The position numbers and the translations under genes are program-made. From the NCBI GenBank assembly GCA_021802115.1, contig JAKABA010000091.1:1-14065 (forward strand): a stretch of 14,065 nucleotides of DNA. Reading direction: 5' to 3'. Within the stretch, counting starts at the first letter, position 1, and each line of letters opens with the position of its first letter. Below the pieces are notes generated by a model. The model saw only the letters and a list, made by a program, of their open reading frames with translations, was not told the origin of the DNA and made no database searches. Source of the stretch: a bacterium (lineage in GTDB: Bacteria > Chloroflexota > Dormibacteria > UBA8260 > Bog-877). Below, piece by piece: positions 1 through 7,499 of this stretch.

Positions 1-910
1 GAGCCTTCGCCCGGCGATCCTGCCACCTTGCGTAGGCCCCATCCGCCACGTCATTCCGCCAGTTCGTGATGCCGTACTCCCATGCGCCGAACCGCGTCGG
101 CAGGCCCTTAGTCCACTTGTGTTGCGCCCGCTTGCGGACGACTATCAAGGTGAACAAACCCACAAGGATGACGGTGATTGTGAGTTCCGCCGGAAGGTCG
201 AGCAAGAGGTTCCACGCGACCAGGAGAACGGCCATCCCAGCCACAATGACCATCCCAATTGCCGTGAGCCAACCCAGCGGAGCCAACCAAGGGAACGGGC
301 CGACGGCATCTCGAATGTTCTCCCCGGCTGCCCACCGGAAGTACTCCCGCTCCAGCGCGAACACCGCCCGAGTGTTCACGTCCACCCCGTCTGCTTCGGT
401 CTGGTAGGTCGCCGCCAGCTCGTCGTGCAGCTGCGTCGGCCGGTCCGCCAACGTTTGCAGTGCCTTGACTTCCCGCTCCATGAGTGCTGCCTGAGTGCCA
501 TTCACCCGCTCACCGCGTCCGTGCCTCTCGTAAAGGACATTCAGGCGGCTCTCGATCCCCGGGAGACGACGATCGGGCTCCCACACCCGCTCACCCCAGA
601 TCCGTCTGCCGAGCGCGCCCATGACCCCGGCCGCCAGTGACATCCCGGTCGCCACGACCGAGGCCTGCCAGTTGTGGGTAGGGAACAAGGCTCCCTTCAA
701 CATCCCGGTTTGCCCCGCTCCGAACCCTCCCTGAGAGGGATCGCCGCCCTGTGCTCCACCGCCGAGGAGCAGCTGGTTGAGCAGGCCACCACCTTTCTTG
801 GTCCCGGAGGTCGGTGGGCTTGCAGTTCCCCCTGCGGGAAGTGGTGGTGCCGTCGGCTGGCCATTGGCCATCCACTGCTCCAGTTCGTCGCCTTGTCCAG
901 GTCCAGGCAT
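1..910 (-). CDS. Multi-pass membrane protein, C-terminus beyond window
   Basis: The reading frame starts at ATG 910 and stays open to base 1 (303 codons seen), so the stop lies outside the window. GGAGG sits 6 nt before the ATG. Residues 20-72 are Gly/Pro/Ser-rich and low in complexity. Residues 82-100 are weakly hydrophobic, residues 115-185 look helical and charged, and two strong membrane segments lie at about 207-237 and 240-258, followed by a basic, Trp-rich tail. It follows the HNH-type gene by 10 nt and should be its operon partner under the promoter at 1508-1541. I do not recognise the family. A flexible Gly-rich N-terminus with a helical middle and paired membrane segments suits a component of an envelope or secretion apparatus, but that is inference. 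The coding frame itself is well supported; the function is unknown. Confidence 0.8.
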   Translation of the reverse strand, partial: MPGPGQGDELEQWMANGQPTAPPLPAGGTASPPTSGTKKGGGLLNQLLLGGGAQGGDPSQGGFGAGQTGMLKGALFPTHNWQASVVATGMSLAAGVMGALGRRIWGERVWEPDRRLPGIESRLNVLYERHGRGERVNGTQAALMEREVKALQTLADRPTQLHDELAATYQTEADGVDVNTRAVFALEREYFRWAAGENIRDAVGPFPWLAPLGWLTAIGMVIVAGMAVLLVAWNLLLDLPAELTITVILVGLFTLIVVRKRAQHKWTKGLPTRFGAWEYGITNWRNDVADGAYARWQDRRAKA

Positions 911-920
911 GTCAAACCTC

Positions 921-1451
921 CTATGCGGCGCCGACGAGGCGTCGCCACCAGGATGTGCCGAGGGGCCGAGTCGGAAAAAGTTCCCGCGGCTCGATCCCAA
1001 ATTCCCGCAGCAGCCCAACGTCGAGCCGCCATACGTGCCGACTACGAGCACGCACCAGTGCGAACTCGGCCTCGATGTATCGGATGGTTTCTGCTGCCTC
1101 CCAGCCGTTCACTTCCATGAGGTGCCGCACGATGGGCTCCGCGAGCCGACTACCCCCGAGCCTCAACGAGCGACCTGCATGTGTGACGTTGTGGCAGCCA
1201 ACCCGGCCACTTGCGGGCTCAGCAGCGCACAGGGCGGCGATTCGCTCCAGCCGCTGCACTCCGGCCGAAAACGAAAAAAATTCGTGACTCTCCAGCGGCA
1301 GGTCCTTGGTGCCGCACGCCTCGCAGCGATGCCCGGCCCTCGCCTTGGCTTCCTTGGCCACGGCCTGCCAAGCCTGTGCCGAGAGGACGGTCCTTACGTT
1401 CGCCTTGGCGCTGGACGGGATCATCGACAGCGTCAGCCGCGGCGCGGTCAT
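921..1451 (-). CDS. HNH/zinc-finger-like protein
   Basis: This is a 176-residue protein starting at ATG 1451, chosen because GGAGGT lies 5 nt upstream. Residues 40-46 (GHRCEAC) give a CxxC pair, residues 55-57 are SHE, C75 follows IAAL, and C86-H87 with H91 complete a plausible zinc/HNH centre. The tail, with a VNGW stretch near 114-117 and an RSRHVW stretch near 136-141, matches my memory of small HNH-like proteins in actinobacterial plasmids and phages, where the core usually reads CHE...LCPxCHxxKH. Here the second cysteine pair is spread out (C75 to C86 with ten residues between), so nuclease activity is uncertain and a structural zinc domain is possible. Its start overlaps the stop of a 17-residue leader peptide by ATGA, implying translational coupling. 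Confidence 0.75.
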   Translation of the reverse strand: MTAPRLTLSMIPSSAKANVRTVLSAQAWQAVAKEAKARAGHRCEACGTKDLPLESHEFFSFSAGVQRLERIAALCAAEPASGRVGCHNVTHAGRSLRLGGSRLAEPIVRHLMEVNGWEAAETIRYIEAEFALVRARSRHVWRLDVGLLREFGIEPRELFPTRPLGTSWWRRLVGAA

Positions 1452-1501
1452 GCGGCACCTCCAGGGATCACTCCGCCCACCCTGACGATATGCTCTAGCA
1501 T
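1448..1501 (-). CDS. 17-aa leader peptide of operon III (leaderless start)
   Basis: The frame reads MLEHIVRVGGVIPGGAA and stops in an ATGA overlap with the HNH-type gene. Its ATG lies exactly 6 nt after the -10 hexamer TACGCT (1508-1513), so transcription should begin at or next to the A of ATG; this would be a leaderless start. The same -10-to-ATG distance occurs at the operon I promoter, and the peptide shares a Val-rich pattern (V at 6, V at 8, VI at 11-12) with the other two operon leaders. It may couple translation to the next gene, whose Shine-Dalgarno is inside this frame. Expression as a peptide is inferred. Confidence 0.45.
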   Translation of the reverse strand: MLEHIVRVGGVIPGGAA

Positions 1502-1507
1502 CCCTAT

Positions 1508-1536
1508 AGCGTACCACATACGGGAGTAGTCGGGTA
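1508..1536 (-). promoter_or_regulatory. Operon III promoter, extended -10 type
   Basis: On the minus strand TGG-TACGCT (1508-1516) is an extended -10, with TACCCG (1531-1536) 17 bp upstream at the -35 position. The same TGGTACGCTA string heads operons I and II. The -35 does not resemble TTGACA, and its conservation is better explained by the overlapping operator-like repeat. Confidence 0.6.
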
Positions 1537-1541
1537 GTCGT
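1526..1541 (+). promoter_or_regulatory. Operator-like 8-bp direct repeat at operon III promoter
   Basis: The plus strand reads gtagtcgg-gtagtcgt, two 8-bp phased half-sites covering the -35. The core GTAGnyGGGTA also occurs at 10851-10861 and, inverted, at 6082-6092. Short phased direct repeats are typical targets of RHH regulators; the RHH gene at 10896 is the likely partner (inference). Confidence 0.45.
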
Positions 1542-1599
1542 GGGGAAGTGCGAGTCGCGGATGCTCGCTCGAGGAACGTGAGGGAAAGATGGGATGTGG

Positions 1600-2730
1600 T
1601 CATGAGGGAACCCAGTCCTTCACCGAGAAGCCAGGCATCGGGCCGGTCCAGCTCGGGTACACGTAGTAGCTTGGCGTCGCCTGGACGCCTGCCCCGCCGC
1701 CCGTCATGAGCACCGGAGTCAAGATGCGGGTCGCTGACGCTCCCGCTACCGCGCAGTGGGAAAACCGTACCGTTGTGGCCGCCGAGAGAGGGACTGTTTG
1801 CTTATTCGGCGCCTCGACGATCCACTCCGCTGAGGTGGTTGGCCCCGAGTAGGTGGCTAGGGTGTCCCATCTGCGGCCCGTGGTGAGGTTGCGGATCGTG
1901 ATCCGCCATACCTCAGGGATGCTGTGAAAGACATCACCAGCCGTGATCGCCCCACTCGCCGGATGGGCCTCGACGACTGTGATGCTCAGCATATCGCCCG
2001 TTGCGACAGCGAGCCGCACCGGATGGGGCGGCCCAGGAAACGCTTCCCACCACGTTCCCCAGCCGCGGCGAGGGCTACCATCGACCCCAGCTTGGATGAT
2101 GCCCGGACCAGTCCCAAGCCCATCCCAGATCGCGATCCGGCTGGTCGCCGAACCTCCGGTGACCCGTGGCACTACGACATAGCCGCTCACTCCCGCGAGG
2201 GCATGTCCAGGACTCGACATGGTGTAGCCAGACCAGTTGGCGGACTGTCGCGACGCTGTCACGGTGGTCCTGCCGACACCCTCCGCCACCCCGAGGTGAT
2301 AGAGAAAGACAAGCTTCACGTGCCATATCAATGCCCCGCCGACGCCTCTCAGACCGAGGCTCATCCGTGTGAAGCTGGCGGCGCAGGTCCACTCAACACC
2401 GTTGCCTCCGCCTGGCCACGCCACGGCGGCGCAGGCCTTGGAGATGGGTGTCTTCTCTGCCGGCTTTACCCACCAGGTGATTGCAGTCGTCACCACTCCG
2501 CCCCCGACTTTCTGCTTCTCGTCGACGCACCCGATCTGGTCGAGAGGGGGGAGCGGACCTTTGTACATCTGGTCGAGGAACTGCTGGCACTCGATCGAAC
2601 TTAAGCCACTCACGGTCCACCCATGTACCGTCGGCGGGCGCGGAGCCGTGGCGACCCTCGCTCCATACCCGCCAGCAGCGGCGAGCACGGCAACGACTCC
2701 TGACACGAGGGAGAGACGGGCTGTGATCAT
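1600..2730 (-). CDS. Secreted glutamic peptidase, family G1 (eqolisin-like)
   Basis: This 376-residue protein starts at ATG 2730, overlapping the upstream stop by ATGA, with GGGAGGGG just before. Residues 1-24 form a signal peptide or anchor. Residues 35-155 look like a propeptide and carry four cysteines (C48, C68, C100, C116). The G1 peptidase domain spans about 163-370: NWSGY at 165-169, GIIQAGV with Q213, WWEAFPG at 227-233, GDMLSITV at 245-252 and SAEWIVE with E302. In scytalidoglutamic peptidase the catalytic pair is Gln53 and Glu136, 83 residues apart; here Q213 and E302 are 89 apart in the same motif contexts. Characterised fungal members cleave proteins at acid pH outside the cell. 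It is the last gene of operon II, after a secreted protein, a CPBP protease homologue and a large membrane protein, so it may process an operon product; this is inference. Confidence 0.9.
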   Translation of the reverse strand: MITARLSLVSGVVAVLAAAGGYGARVATAPRPPTVHGWTVSGLSSIECQQFLDQMYKGPLPPLDQIGCVDEKQKVGGGVVTTAITWWVKPAEKTPISKACAAVAWPGGGNGVEWTCAASFTRMSLGLRGVGGALIWHVKLVFLYHLGVAEGVGRTTVTASRQSANWSGYTMSSPGHALAGVSGYVVVPRVTGGSATSRIAIWDGLGTGPGIIQAGVDGSPRRGWGTWWEAFPGPPHPVRLAVATGDMLSITVVEAHPASGAITAGDVFHSIPEVWRITIRNLTTGRRWDTLATYSGPTTSAEWIVEAPNKQTVPLSAATTVRFSHCAVAGASATRILTPVLMTGGGAGVQATPSYYVYPSWTGPMPGFSVKDWVPS

Positions 2731-4415
2731 GCCGCCCCTCCCATCACCTTCTGCCAGCCGCTATAGAACGAATGAGGAAGAGCCACCCGGACGGCGTAGT
2801 ACGCCACAAAATGCCCGTTCTGTCCCAGAGGCTCACAGGCAGATCCAAGCCTGGTACATGCGCTTTGCGCGGCGGCTTGGATCGCCGCCGTCGCCACCGG
2901 GCCCAAGTCGACCTGCAGGTAGTAGGTAGTCGAGTCTTGATTCAGATCCACGCTCAGCGGATGCCGCATGGCGGCGTGGTCTTGCGCCGGGCTCTGCTGC
3001 GCCCATACCGCGCAGCTTGGGACAACTTCGTTGGGCAACTGGCCGTAGCTTGGCTCACCGGCTGTTGTCACCTCGTTGGGCAGCGGGCCATGCCAGCCCA
3101 CCGCCCGAGCCAACCAGCCACACTGGGGCGGGGTCAGGAGCCAACTTCCGATTCCAGCGGCATCTACCCCGTTCACCCACGCCTCTTGCACCTGGCTCCG
3201 GGTGTATCGGGCGGCAGGCGGGATCACGAACCTCCCTACTGCCACGCCACCCAGGCCGAACAGGACCACTCCCACGGCGGCGAACACGGCTACCCGTGGC
3301 CGCCATGGGAGGCGCCACGCGGCGAAGCCAGCCAGGACGAGCAGGACGAGCAGGACCGCGAGCCCGAGCGCCGGGCCCACCCACCCCGGCACTGAGCGTT
3401 GCGTTGGCATGTAAGCCAACAGGGGGTCAATGGCGACTACATTCAGGCTGCCACCCTTCAGCACCTCGACCACGTTGCCACCCACGGCCGCAAGGATGTG
3501 GACAGAAGCCACACCGCCGACCGAGCGCCAGGTGCTCTCCCACCCCCACCCCAGCAAGGGGCTATTGGTCGAGGACAGGACCACCACGTTGCCGGCCGTG
3601 CTGGCGAGGCCGGTCGGCCCCGGCGAGGGGTTGAACGGGGTCGAGGGGAGGGTGTGCGACTTGACGTTGAGCCCAGACCCCAGAGCACCGTCTAGCACTG
3701 CGCCGCCGTGGGTCGCGACTGCGATCCCACCAGCGGGGTATTCCGTTAGGAATGCCCGGGTTCCGAGGTATCGACCCGATGCCGCGGTCCAAGGTACGAG
3801 CGGCTCTTGGTCGTAGGGGGTTGGTTCGACCGCCGGCGCCCACTCGAGGCGGCCGCCAACAATTGCTGCCCACAATCCTTGGGAGTTCGCTGGGGCGACT
3901 ACCGCAGTCGCCTCCTTGTGGGGCCACCAGACGGCCAGCGGACCCTTGAGGCCGACCGAGTACGTCCCTGACGTGGTGCCGATCAACATCTCGAGGTGCC
4001 CCAGGGTCCCCATGCCTGCCAGGGCCACCACTCGGCCCCACAGTGAGTCGGCAACCGCACCTACGGCGTGGTCGGCCCCAGGGGCGATCTCCAGGACAAC
4101 TCCATCACTCATCCCGGCCAGGCCCACGCCAGCAGAGGTCACTGCGACGGCAGTCGGAGAGATGGCCCCTGGCCGCAGCGGAGAGAATCGCGTCGGCAAG
4201 CTCACAGGGCTCCAGCGCGTCGGGTTCAGCGACAGCCACTCCACGCGCCCGCCTCTGATCGCCAGAGTCCGCGATCCCGAGGCCGAAGCCATGGCGGTGA
4301 TCGTGGGGCTGACCGATGCGATCGCGCGAGACGGAGCAGGGGCAGCAGCGATCACAGCCCCGAGGGCGGCGATACCAGTGGCGGCGACTGCCATTACCAC
4401 CGCGCTACGCCTCAT
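2727..4415 (-). CDS. Large exported membrane-anchored protein with C-terminal four-Cys domain
   Basis: This is 562 residues starting at ATG 4415, which overlaps the CPBP stop as TGATG. Residues 1-33 are a signal peptide. Residues 36-335 are rich in short Gly/Val/Thr strands with recurring G-G-x-V patterns and look like an extracytoplasmic beta-propeller-like domain (structure inferred). Two membrane helices follow at about 344-366 and 374-396, with a short basic loop between them. The C-terminal domain, 403-560, contains C432, C468, C520 and C527 and is clearly related to the 205-residue protein at 7856-8473: both share AWxNGVxAxGIG, LTPxQC, GWHGPLP, an AMRxPLS block and NGHxVAY. By topology both ends should lie outside the membrane. 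I know of no named family for it. It shares operon II with two putative proteases, which makes it a candidate substrate. Confidence 0.85.
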   Translation of the reverse strand: MRRSAVVMAVAATGIAALGAVIAAAPAPSRAIASVSPTITAMASASGSRTLAIRGGRVEWLSLNPTRWSPVSLPTRFSPLRPGAISPTAVAVTSAGVGLAGMSDGVVLEIAPGADHAVGAVADSLWGRVVALAGMGTLGHLEMLIGTTSGTYSVGLKGPLAVWWPHKEATAVVAPANSQGLWAAIVGGRLEWAPAVEPTPYDQEPLVPWTAASGRYLGTRAFLTEYPAGGIAVATHGGAVLDGALGSGLNVKSHTLPSTPFNPSPGPTGLASTAGNVVVLSSTNSPLLGWGWESTWRSVGGVASVHILAAVGGNVVEVLKGGSLNVVAIDPLLAYMPTQRSVPGWVGPALGLAVLLVLLVLAGFAAWRLPWRPRVAVFAAVGVVLFGLGGVAVGRFVIPPAARYTRSQVQEAWVNGVDAAGIGSWLLTPPQCGWLARAVGWHGPLPNEVTTAGEPSYGQLPNEVVPSCAVWAQQSPAQDHAAMRHPLSVDLNQDSTTYYLQVDLGPVATAAIQAAAQSACTRLGSACEPLGQNGHFVAYYAVRVALPHSFYSGWQKVMGGAA

Positions 4416-5290
4416 CAGGCGACCCCCACGACGAACGTCACCAGGAAAACCAGAGCGACGGTGTGCATCGTCCAGCTAGGCAGCAGTGAATCAGTCCGCC
4501 GGGCGATCCAGCCCCAGATGAGACCCAACGCCACCACGACCAGAACGAAGGGGAGGAGGGGCCCCACGCCCGAGGTCGCGCCCGGCGCCGCCAGGTGGGC
4601 CAATCCAAATACGAGGGCTTGCAAGGGGATGGCCGCCGCGCCCCAGCGGCGCTCAAGCACGTCCAGCAGGACCCCGCGGAATGCCAACTCCTGAGCCCCC
4701 GCCAGGGCGGCGCAGCTGATCACCACGGCAATCCAGCCCGTGAGGCTACCGGCGGGCGGTTGGTACGCCCACCGGCCCAACCAGGACGCGGGCAGCAGCC
4801 ATGCTCCAGCCCAGGTGGCAGCGCCAGCCGCCACTGCCACGGCCATCACGCGCCTACTTGGCCGCGAGAGCCGCACGCGGGGAGCACTACTGGACGCGAA
4901 CCGGCGCCAGAGCCAGATCCCGCCAGCTGTCATGGCCAGGTAGGCGACCGGCGGCAAAGCCGCCGCCAGCCATCCGGGGTCGAGCGCGAGAGTGCTCGAC
5001 CAGAGCCACACGCTGGCTGGCACGGTGAGGATCACTCCGGTCGCGGCGAGTATCCGGAGCCGCCGCCAGCTCGGGAAGACCCAAGTTGCCAAGAGCAGTA
5101 GGCCGAACGGGACTGCCAGCCGGAGCGCAAACGGATCCGCTGCCCCGTACCCAAGGGCGGGAGGGGCCAGGAGGACCACGCCTGCCAAAGCGACAGCCAT
5201 GGGCACGGGCCACGCGCTTGTGTCAGGCTTGAAGCAAGCCCAAGGCTCCGTGAGGGCCCTCCATCGCTCTGCCCGCACCGCAGTAGCCAT
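4415..5290 (-). CDS. CPBP-family intramembrane metalloprotease homologue
   Basis: This is a 291-residue, very hydrophobic protein with about eight membrane segments. The CPBP (Abi, Rce1-like) motifs are present in order: AQELAFRG at 199-206 (motif 1), FGLAHL at 228-233 (motif 2, H232) and SWTMH with H276 (motif 3). Motif 1 is normally EExxxR; here the first glutamate is Q200 while E201 and R205 remain, so activity may be altered or lost. Bacterial CPBP proteins act as membrane proteases or as bacteriocin-immunity or protein-maturation factors. The start at 5290 is preceded only by weak GGGGAG, and the gene follows the secreted protein's stop by 2 nt, suggesting coupling. Its stop overlaps the next start (TGATG). 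Family assignment is firm; the role within this operon is inferred. Confidence 0.85.
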   Translation of the reverse strand: MATAVRAERWRALTEPWACFKPDTSAWPVPMAVALAGVVLLAPPALGYGAADPFALRLAVPFGLLLLATWVFPSWRRLRILAATGVILTVPASVWLWSSTLALDPGWLAAALPPVAYLAMTAGGIWLWRRFASSSAPRVRLSRPSRRVMAVAVAAGAATWAGAWLLPASWLGRWAYQPPAGSLTGWIAVVISCAALAGAQELAFRGVLLDVLERRWGAAAIPLQALVFGLAHLAAPGATSGVGPLLPFVLVVVALGLIWGWIARRTDSLLPSWTMHTVALVFLVTFVVGVA

Positions 5291-5292
5291 CC

Positions 5293-5997
5293 CTACTGAC
5301 CGCTCCCCGGCGCTGCGACGACTTTAAGGGTAGAGCGCCCACACGGGGTCGACATTGGGCCAGCCTTCCCAGAGAAGGCTGCTTGGACCTCGTAACTGCC
5401 GACCTTGAGACCAGGGAATGTAGCCGACCAGGTGGCCGGGACCCCCGGGAGCACCGTGGCCACCTTGGTCACAAGCGGTGGGGAGGAGCAGGCGTTGGAC
5501 GTTTCACCCGAGTACACGCTCACGAAGACCGTTCCCTTGCCAGCGCCCGGCCAGTCTGCAAGGAGTACCGTCGCCATGGGGGAGGCTGGGGCTGTCGCCA
5601 GACCTGCCGACAGCTGCATGAGGAGAATTGGCCGCGCCTTTGGCGCAGGTTGACCCGCCACCGCTGGCTTCGCAGGCCCGATCGAGAATGGGTAAGGGAA
5701 TGGCGGGCCAGCCACAACCGCAACCGAGGCCGCCTTTACCGCAGCTGTGGTGCTGGGACTCTCGGTTGCATCGGTTTTCGGTGAAGAGGTCGGCGTGCCG
5801 CTCGCCCGCGCGCGGGGTGCCCTACCGGCCGAACCGGCACAGATCCAGAAGCCACTATCCATGGTGATTGTGCATGCGCCCGCCGACGGTGGTGACTTCG
5901 CCGCGCCGGGCGACACCAATCCGACGGCCACCACGGCCACGAGGCCCACTGCAGCCACGACGACGGCAGCGCTCATTCCGGCTGTTCCAATCTTCAT
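5293..5997 (-). CDS. Secreted or membrane-anchored protein, unknown function
   Basis: This is the first gene of operon II, 234 residues, starting at ATG 5997 with AAGGAGGT 5 nt upstream. Residues 8-30 are a signal peptide or N-terminal anchor. C42 and C53 may form a disulfide. Residues 60-90 are a Ser/Thr/Pro-rich linker typical of exported proteins. About 120-230 is rich in predicted beta strands with a second cysteine pair (C170, C209), and its ending (GLKVGSYEVQAAFSG then STLKVV) resembles an Ig-like or Big-type beta sandwich; no family is recognised. The start region GGAGGTGGGACATGAAG is almost the same as those of the exported-protein genes at 7854 and 8473. Its position next to two putative proteases makes it a possible substrate (inference). 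Confidence 0.75.
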   Translation of the reverse strand: MKIGTAGMSAAVVVAAVGLVAVVAVGLVSPGAAKSPPSAGACTITMDSGFWICAGSAGRAPRARASGTPTSSPKTDATESPSTTAAVKAASVAVVAGPPFPYPFSIGPAKPAVAGQPAPKARPILLMQLSAGLATAPASPMATVLLADWPGAGKGTVFVSVYSGETSNACSSPPLVTKVATVLPGVPATWSATFPGLKVGSYEVQAAFSGKAGPMSTPCGRSTLKVVAAPGSGQ

Positions 5998-6067
5998 GTC
6001 CCACCTCCTTCTCGCCGGGGCCGAGGATCACGACCTCTACCCCGACGGATTGATGCACCGTCCCGAT

Positions 6068-6096
6068 AGCGTACCAGATAATACCCACCTACGAAC
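6068..6096 (-). promoter_or_regulatory. Operon II promoter, extended -10 type
   Basis: TGG-TACGCT (6068-6076, minus strand) is identical to the operon I and III extended -10 elements. The hexamer 17 bp upstream is GTTCGT (6091-6096), unlike the other two. The codon where the other leaders have ATG is ACG here (6059-6061), followed directly by GTG, so this leader may start at GTG 6058 or be non-coding. Confidence 0.55.
6082..6092 (-). promoter_or_regulatory. Operator-like element at operon II promoter
   Basis: The minus strand reads GTAGGTGGGTA, matching 10 of 11 bases of GTAGATGGGTA at 10851-10861 (plus strand). Here it is in the opposite orientation and sits between -10 and -35, a position suited to repression. 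Binding by the RHH protein is inferred. Confidence 0.35.
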
Positions 6097-6183
6097 GCCG
6101 CCGGTACGTTGTCAGTCCCACCCTCAAGATCCAGGGTGCTAGCTTCCATCGCCACGCCACGGGTCCTCGACTTCCGCGCGTTC

Positions 6184-6203
6184 TGACGGTTTGTCGACCG
6201 TCA
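6184..6203. repeat. Inverted repeat, 7-bp stem, 6-nt loop
   Basis: Perfect arms tgacggt (6184-6190) and accgtca (6197-6203) flank the loop ttgtcg, 112 bp downstream of the operon I coiled-coil gene. It could be a weak terminator or a protein site; there is no T tract in either direction. Confidence 0.4.
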
Positions 6204-6314
6204 CTTCCGGTCGCTGCGTCCACCACGCGGCGCCATCCTGGCCAGGAGGGAATAGGGGCAGTTGCCCCTTTGCCACGGGCACTGGTCGCGGCATATCGTC
6301 GCCACACCGCCGCC

Positions 6315-7499
6315 TCACAGCTGAAGCTCCTGGCCGCGGTCCTGCCGCTGCGCAGCGTCTTCTTGCTCTTTTTGAGCTTTGTGGGCATGACGACGCCGTT
6401 CGGTCTCTTGGAGTTCGAGTCGTAGCTGGGCGTCAGGGTCCTGCGCCAGGGCCTCGGCTGCCGTCTGCCACCTTTGGAGTGTGTCCTCCATCACGTCCGG
6501 CACCTCGGGCTCGACATGCGCTCCCGGCACCTCAGGCTCAGCCTCCCAGCCTGATCTATCGGCCACCTCTTGAACCCCGCCCAGCTGTCCCATCGCGTGC
6601 TGTTGATCGGCCTCCCACTTGGGAGCCTCAGGTTCCTGCACTGGCTCGGAGGCCGGCGCCACTACCTCGGGCGCTGCCTCTTGGGCCTTTGGCTCGACCG
6701 CCGCCCTGTCCGCCGCCTCGGCCCTCTCGGCTTCCTCGGCTGCCCAGGCTTCCTCGGCCCAGCGCTGATCCGCTGCCACCTCAGCTGGCGTCTTGTAGTG
6801 CCAAATCCCGCGTGACTCCGCCCGCGCCTCTGGCTCGGCCTCCCCACCTTCTCTATCCGCCTCGCCACGCAGCTCGCTGCCGCTCACATTGGCCTTCGGG
6901 CCTACCACGGGACTGTGGCTCGGATCTAACAGACGAGATCGAATCTCCTCAGCCCCACCACTGTTCGCCGAGAGGAACTCTGCGCGCGCTTCGGGGGACA
7001 TCTCAGATACGTCTGCCTCCAGCACGTCGTACGCATCTACCTCCTGTGCAGGCTCGGCGCCAGCCTCCTCAGCCGCGTCCAGCGCGGCCAAACGACGCTC
7101 CAAAAGATGGTAATCATGGCTAAGCTGGAAAACCTTGCCCTGGTCGTTTCCGCCTCCGCCCCGAACCAACCTCCGGGCAACGTCCGCGTCCACGCCCCGG
7201 TCGACAAACCCCTCTATTTCGTGCTCCATCGTCGCCTGAATCGCAGACCGGGTCTTTCCCATTTCCCACTCCAGGCTCTCGCGCTGTGTCAAAGGCCGCC
7301 CCTCGAGTTCGACGGGGCTGCCTTTGAAGTAGGCCGCGCGGGCCGCTTCGTACCGCTCAAGTGCCCTTGCCCTCAGCAGGTACGGCTGGTTCTCGAAACG
7401 GGCTGCGCTCGCCTCCGCTTCCGCCTGCTCCCTGACTCGCCTACCCGTCCCACCCGCACGCTCCTGCAAGAAGTTGTTCCACCAGCTAAATACGCTCAT
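6315..7499 (-). CDS. Acidic coiled-coil protein, unknown function
   Basis: This is 394 residues, starting at ATG 7499 with GGAGG 8 nt upstream. There is no signal peptide or membrane segment, so it should be cytoplasmic or peripheral. Residues 15-60 and 125-147 are helical and charged. About 148-350 is Ala/Glu-rich low complexity with recurring PEV, EAEPE and WAAEEAE-type stretches, and 350-385 is a strongly charged helix (ETERRRHAHKAQKEQEDAAQ). This composition suggests a long coiled coil or a scaffold or tether. It is the last gene of operon I and the only soluble-looking large product among membrane proteins. No family recognised. Low-complexity homology could mislead database searches, so the N-terminal 140 residues are the informative part. 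Confidence 0.75.
   Translation of the reverse strand: MSVFSWWNNFLQERAGGTGRRVREQAEAEASAARFENQPYLLRARALERYEAARAAYFKGSPVELEGRPLTQRESLEWEMGKTRSAIQATMEHEIEGFVDRGVDADVARRLVRGGGGNDQGKVFQLSHDYHLLERRLAALDAAEEAGAEPAQEVDAYDVLEADVSEMSPEARAEFLSANSGGAEEIRSRLLDPSHSPVVGPKANVSGSELRGEADREGGEAEPEARAESRGIWHYKTPAEVAADQRWAEEAWAAEEAERAEAADRAAVEPKAQEAAPEVVAPASEPVQEPEAPKWEADQQHAMGQLGGVQEVADRSGWEAEPEVPGAHVEPEVPDVMEDTLQRWQTAAEALAQDPDAQLRLELQETERRRHAHKAQKEQEDAAQRQDRGQELQL

Larger units (their letters stand above)
5998..6314. other. Intergenic region between operons I and II
   Basis: This 317-bp stretch has no convincing gene. It holds the operon II promoter (6068-6096), a TACCCACCTAC operator-like element, and two hairpins: a 6-bp stem at 6119-6138 and a 7-bp stem (tgacggt...accgtca) at 6184-6203. 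Neither hairpin has a T tract on the minus strand, so intrinsic termination of operon I is not shown. A 99-codon frame across 6089-6388 lacks a ribosome site and overlaps the coiled-coil gene. Confidence 0.6.

Noticed and set aside
777..1529. 250-codon plus-strand frame
   Set aside because: It crosses the HNH-type gene and its promoter in antisense, with no Shine-Dalgarno; it is a high-GC shadow.
1550..1568. Terminator after the G1 peptidase gene
   Set aside because: gcgag...ctcgc is only a 5-bp stem with a 9-nt loop and no T tract, so it was not listed.
5855..6058. GTG-started frame after the operon II promoter
   Set aside because: The first 20 codons match the other leaders, but the frame continues well into the secreted-protein gene, so a separate protein of this length is unlikely; only the leader similarity is kept as a finding.
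6089..6388. 99-codon minus-strand frame in the operon I-II gap
   Set aside because: It overlaps the coiled-coil gene's end out of frame, has no ribosome site and ends in the operon II promoter region.
6191..7123. 310-codon plus-strand frame rich in Pro and Arg
   Set aside because: It is antisense to the coiled-coil gene; the composition mirrors Ala/Glu codons read backwards, and no ribosome site precedes it.
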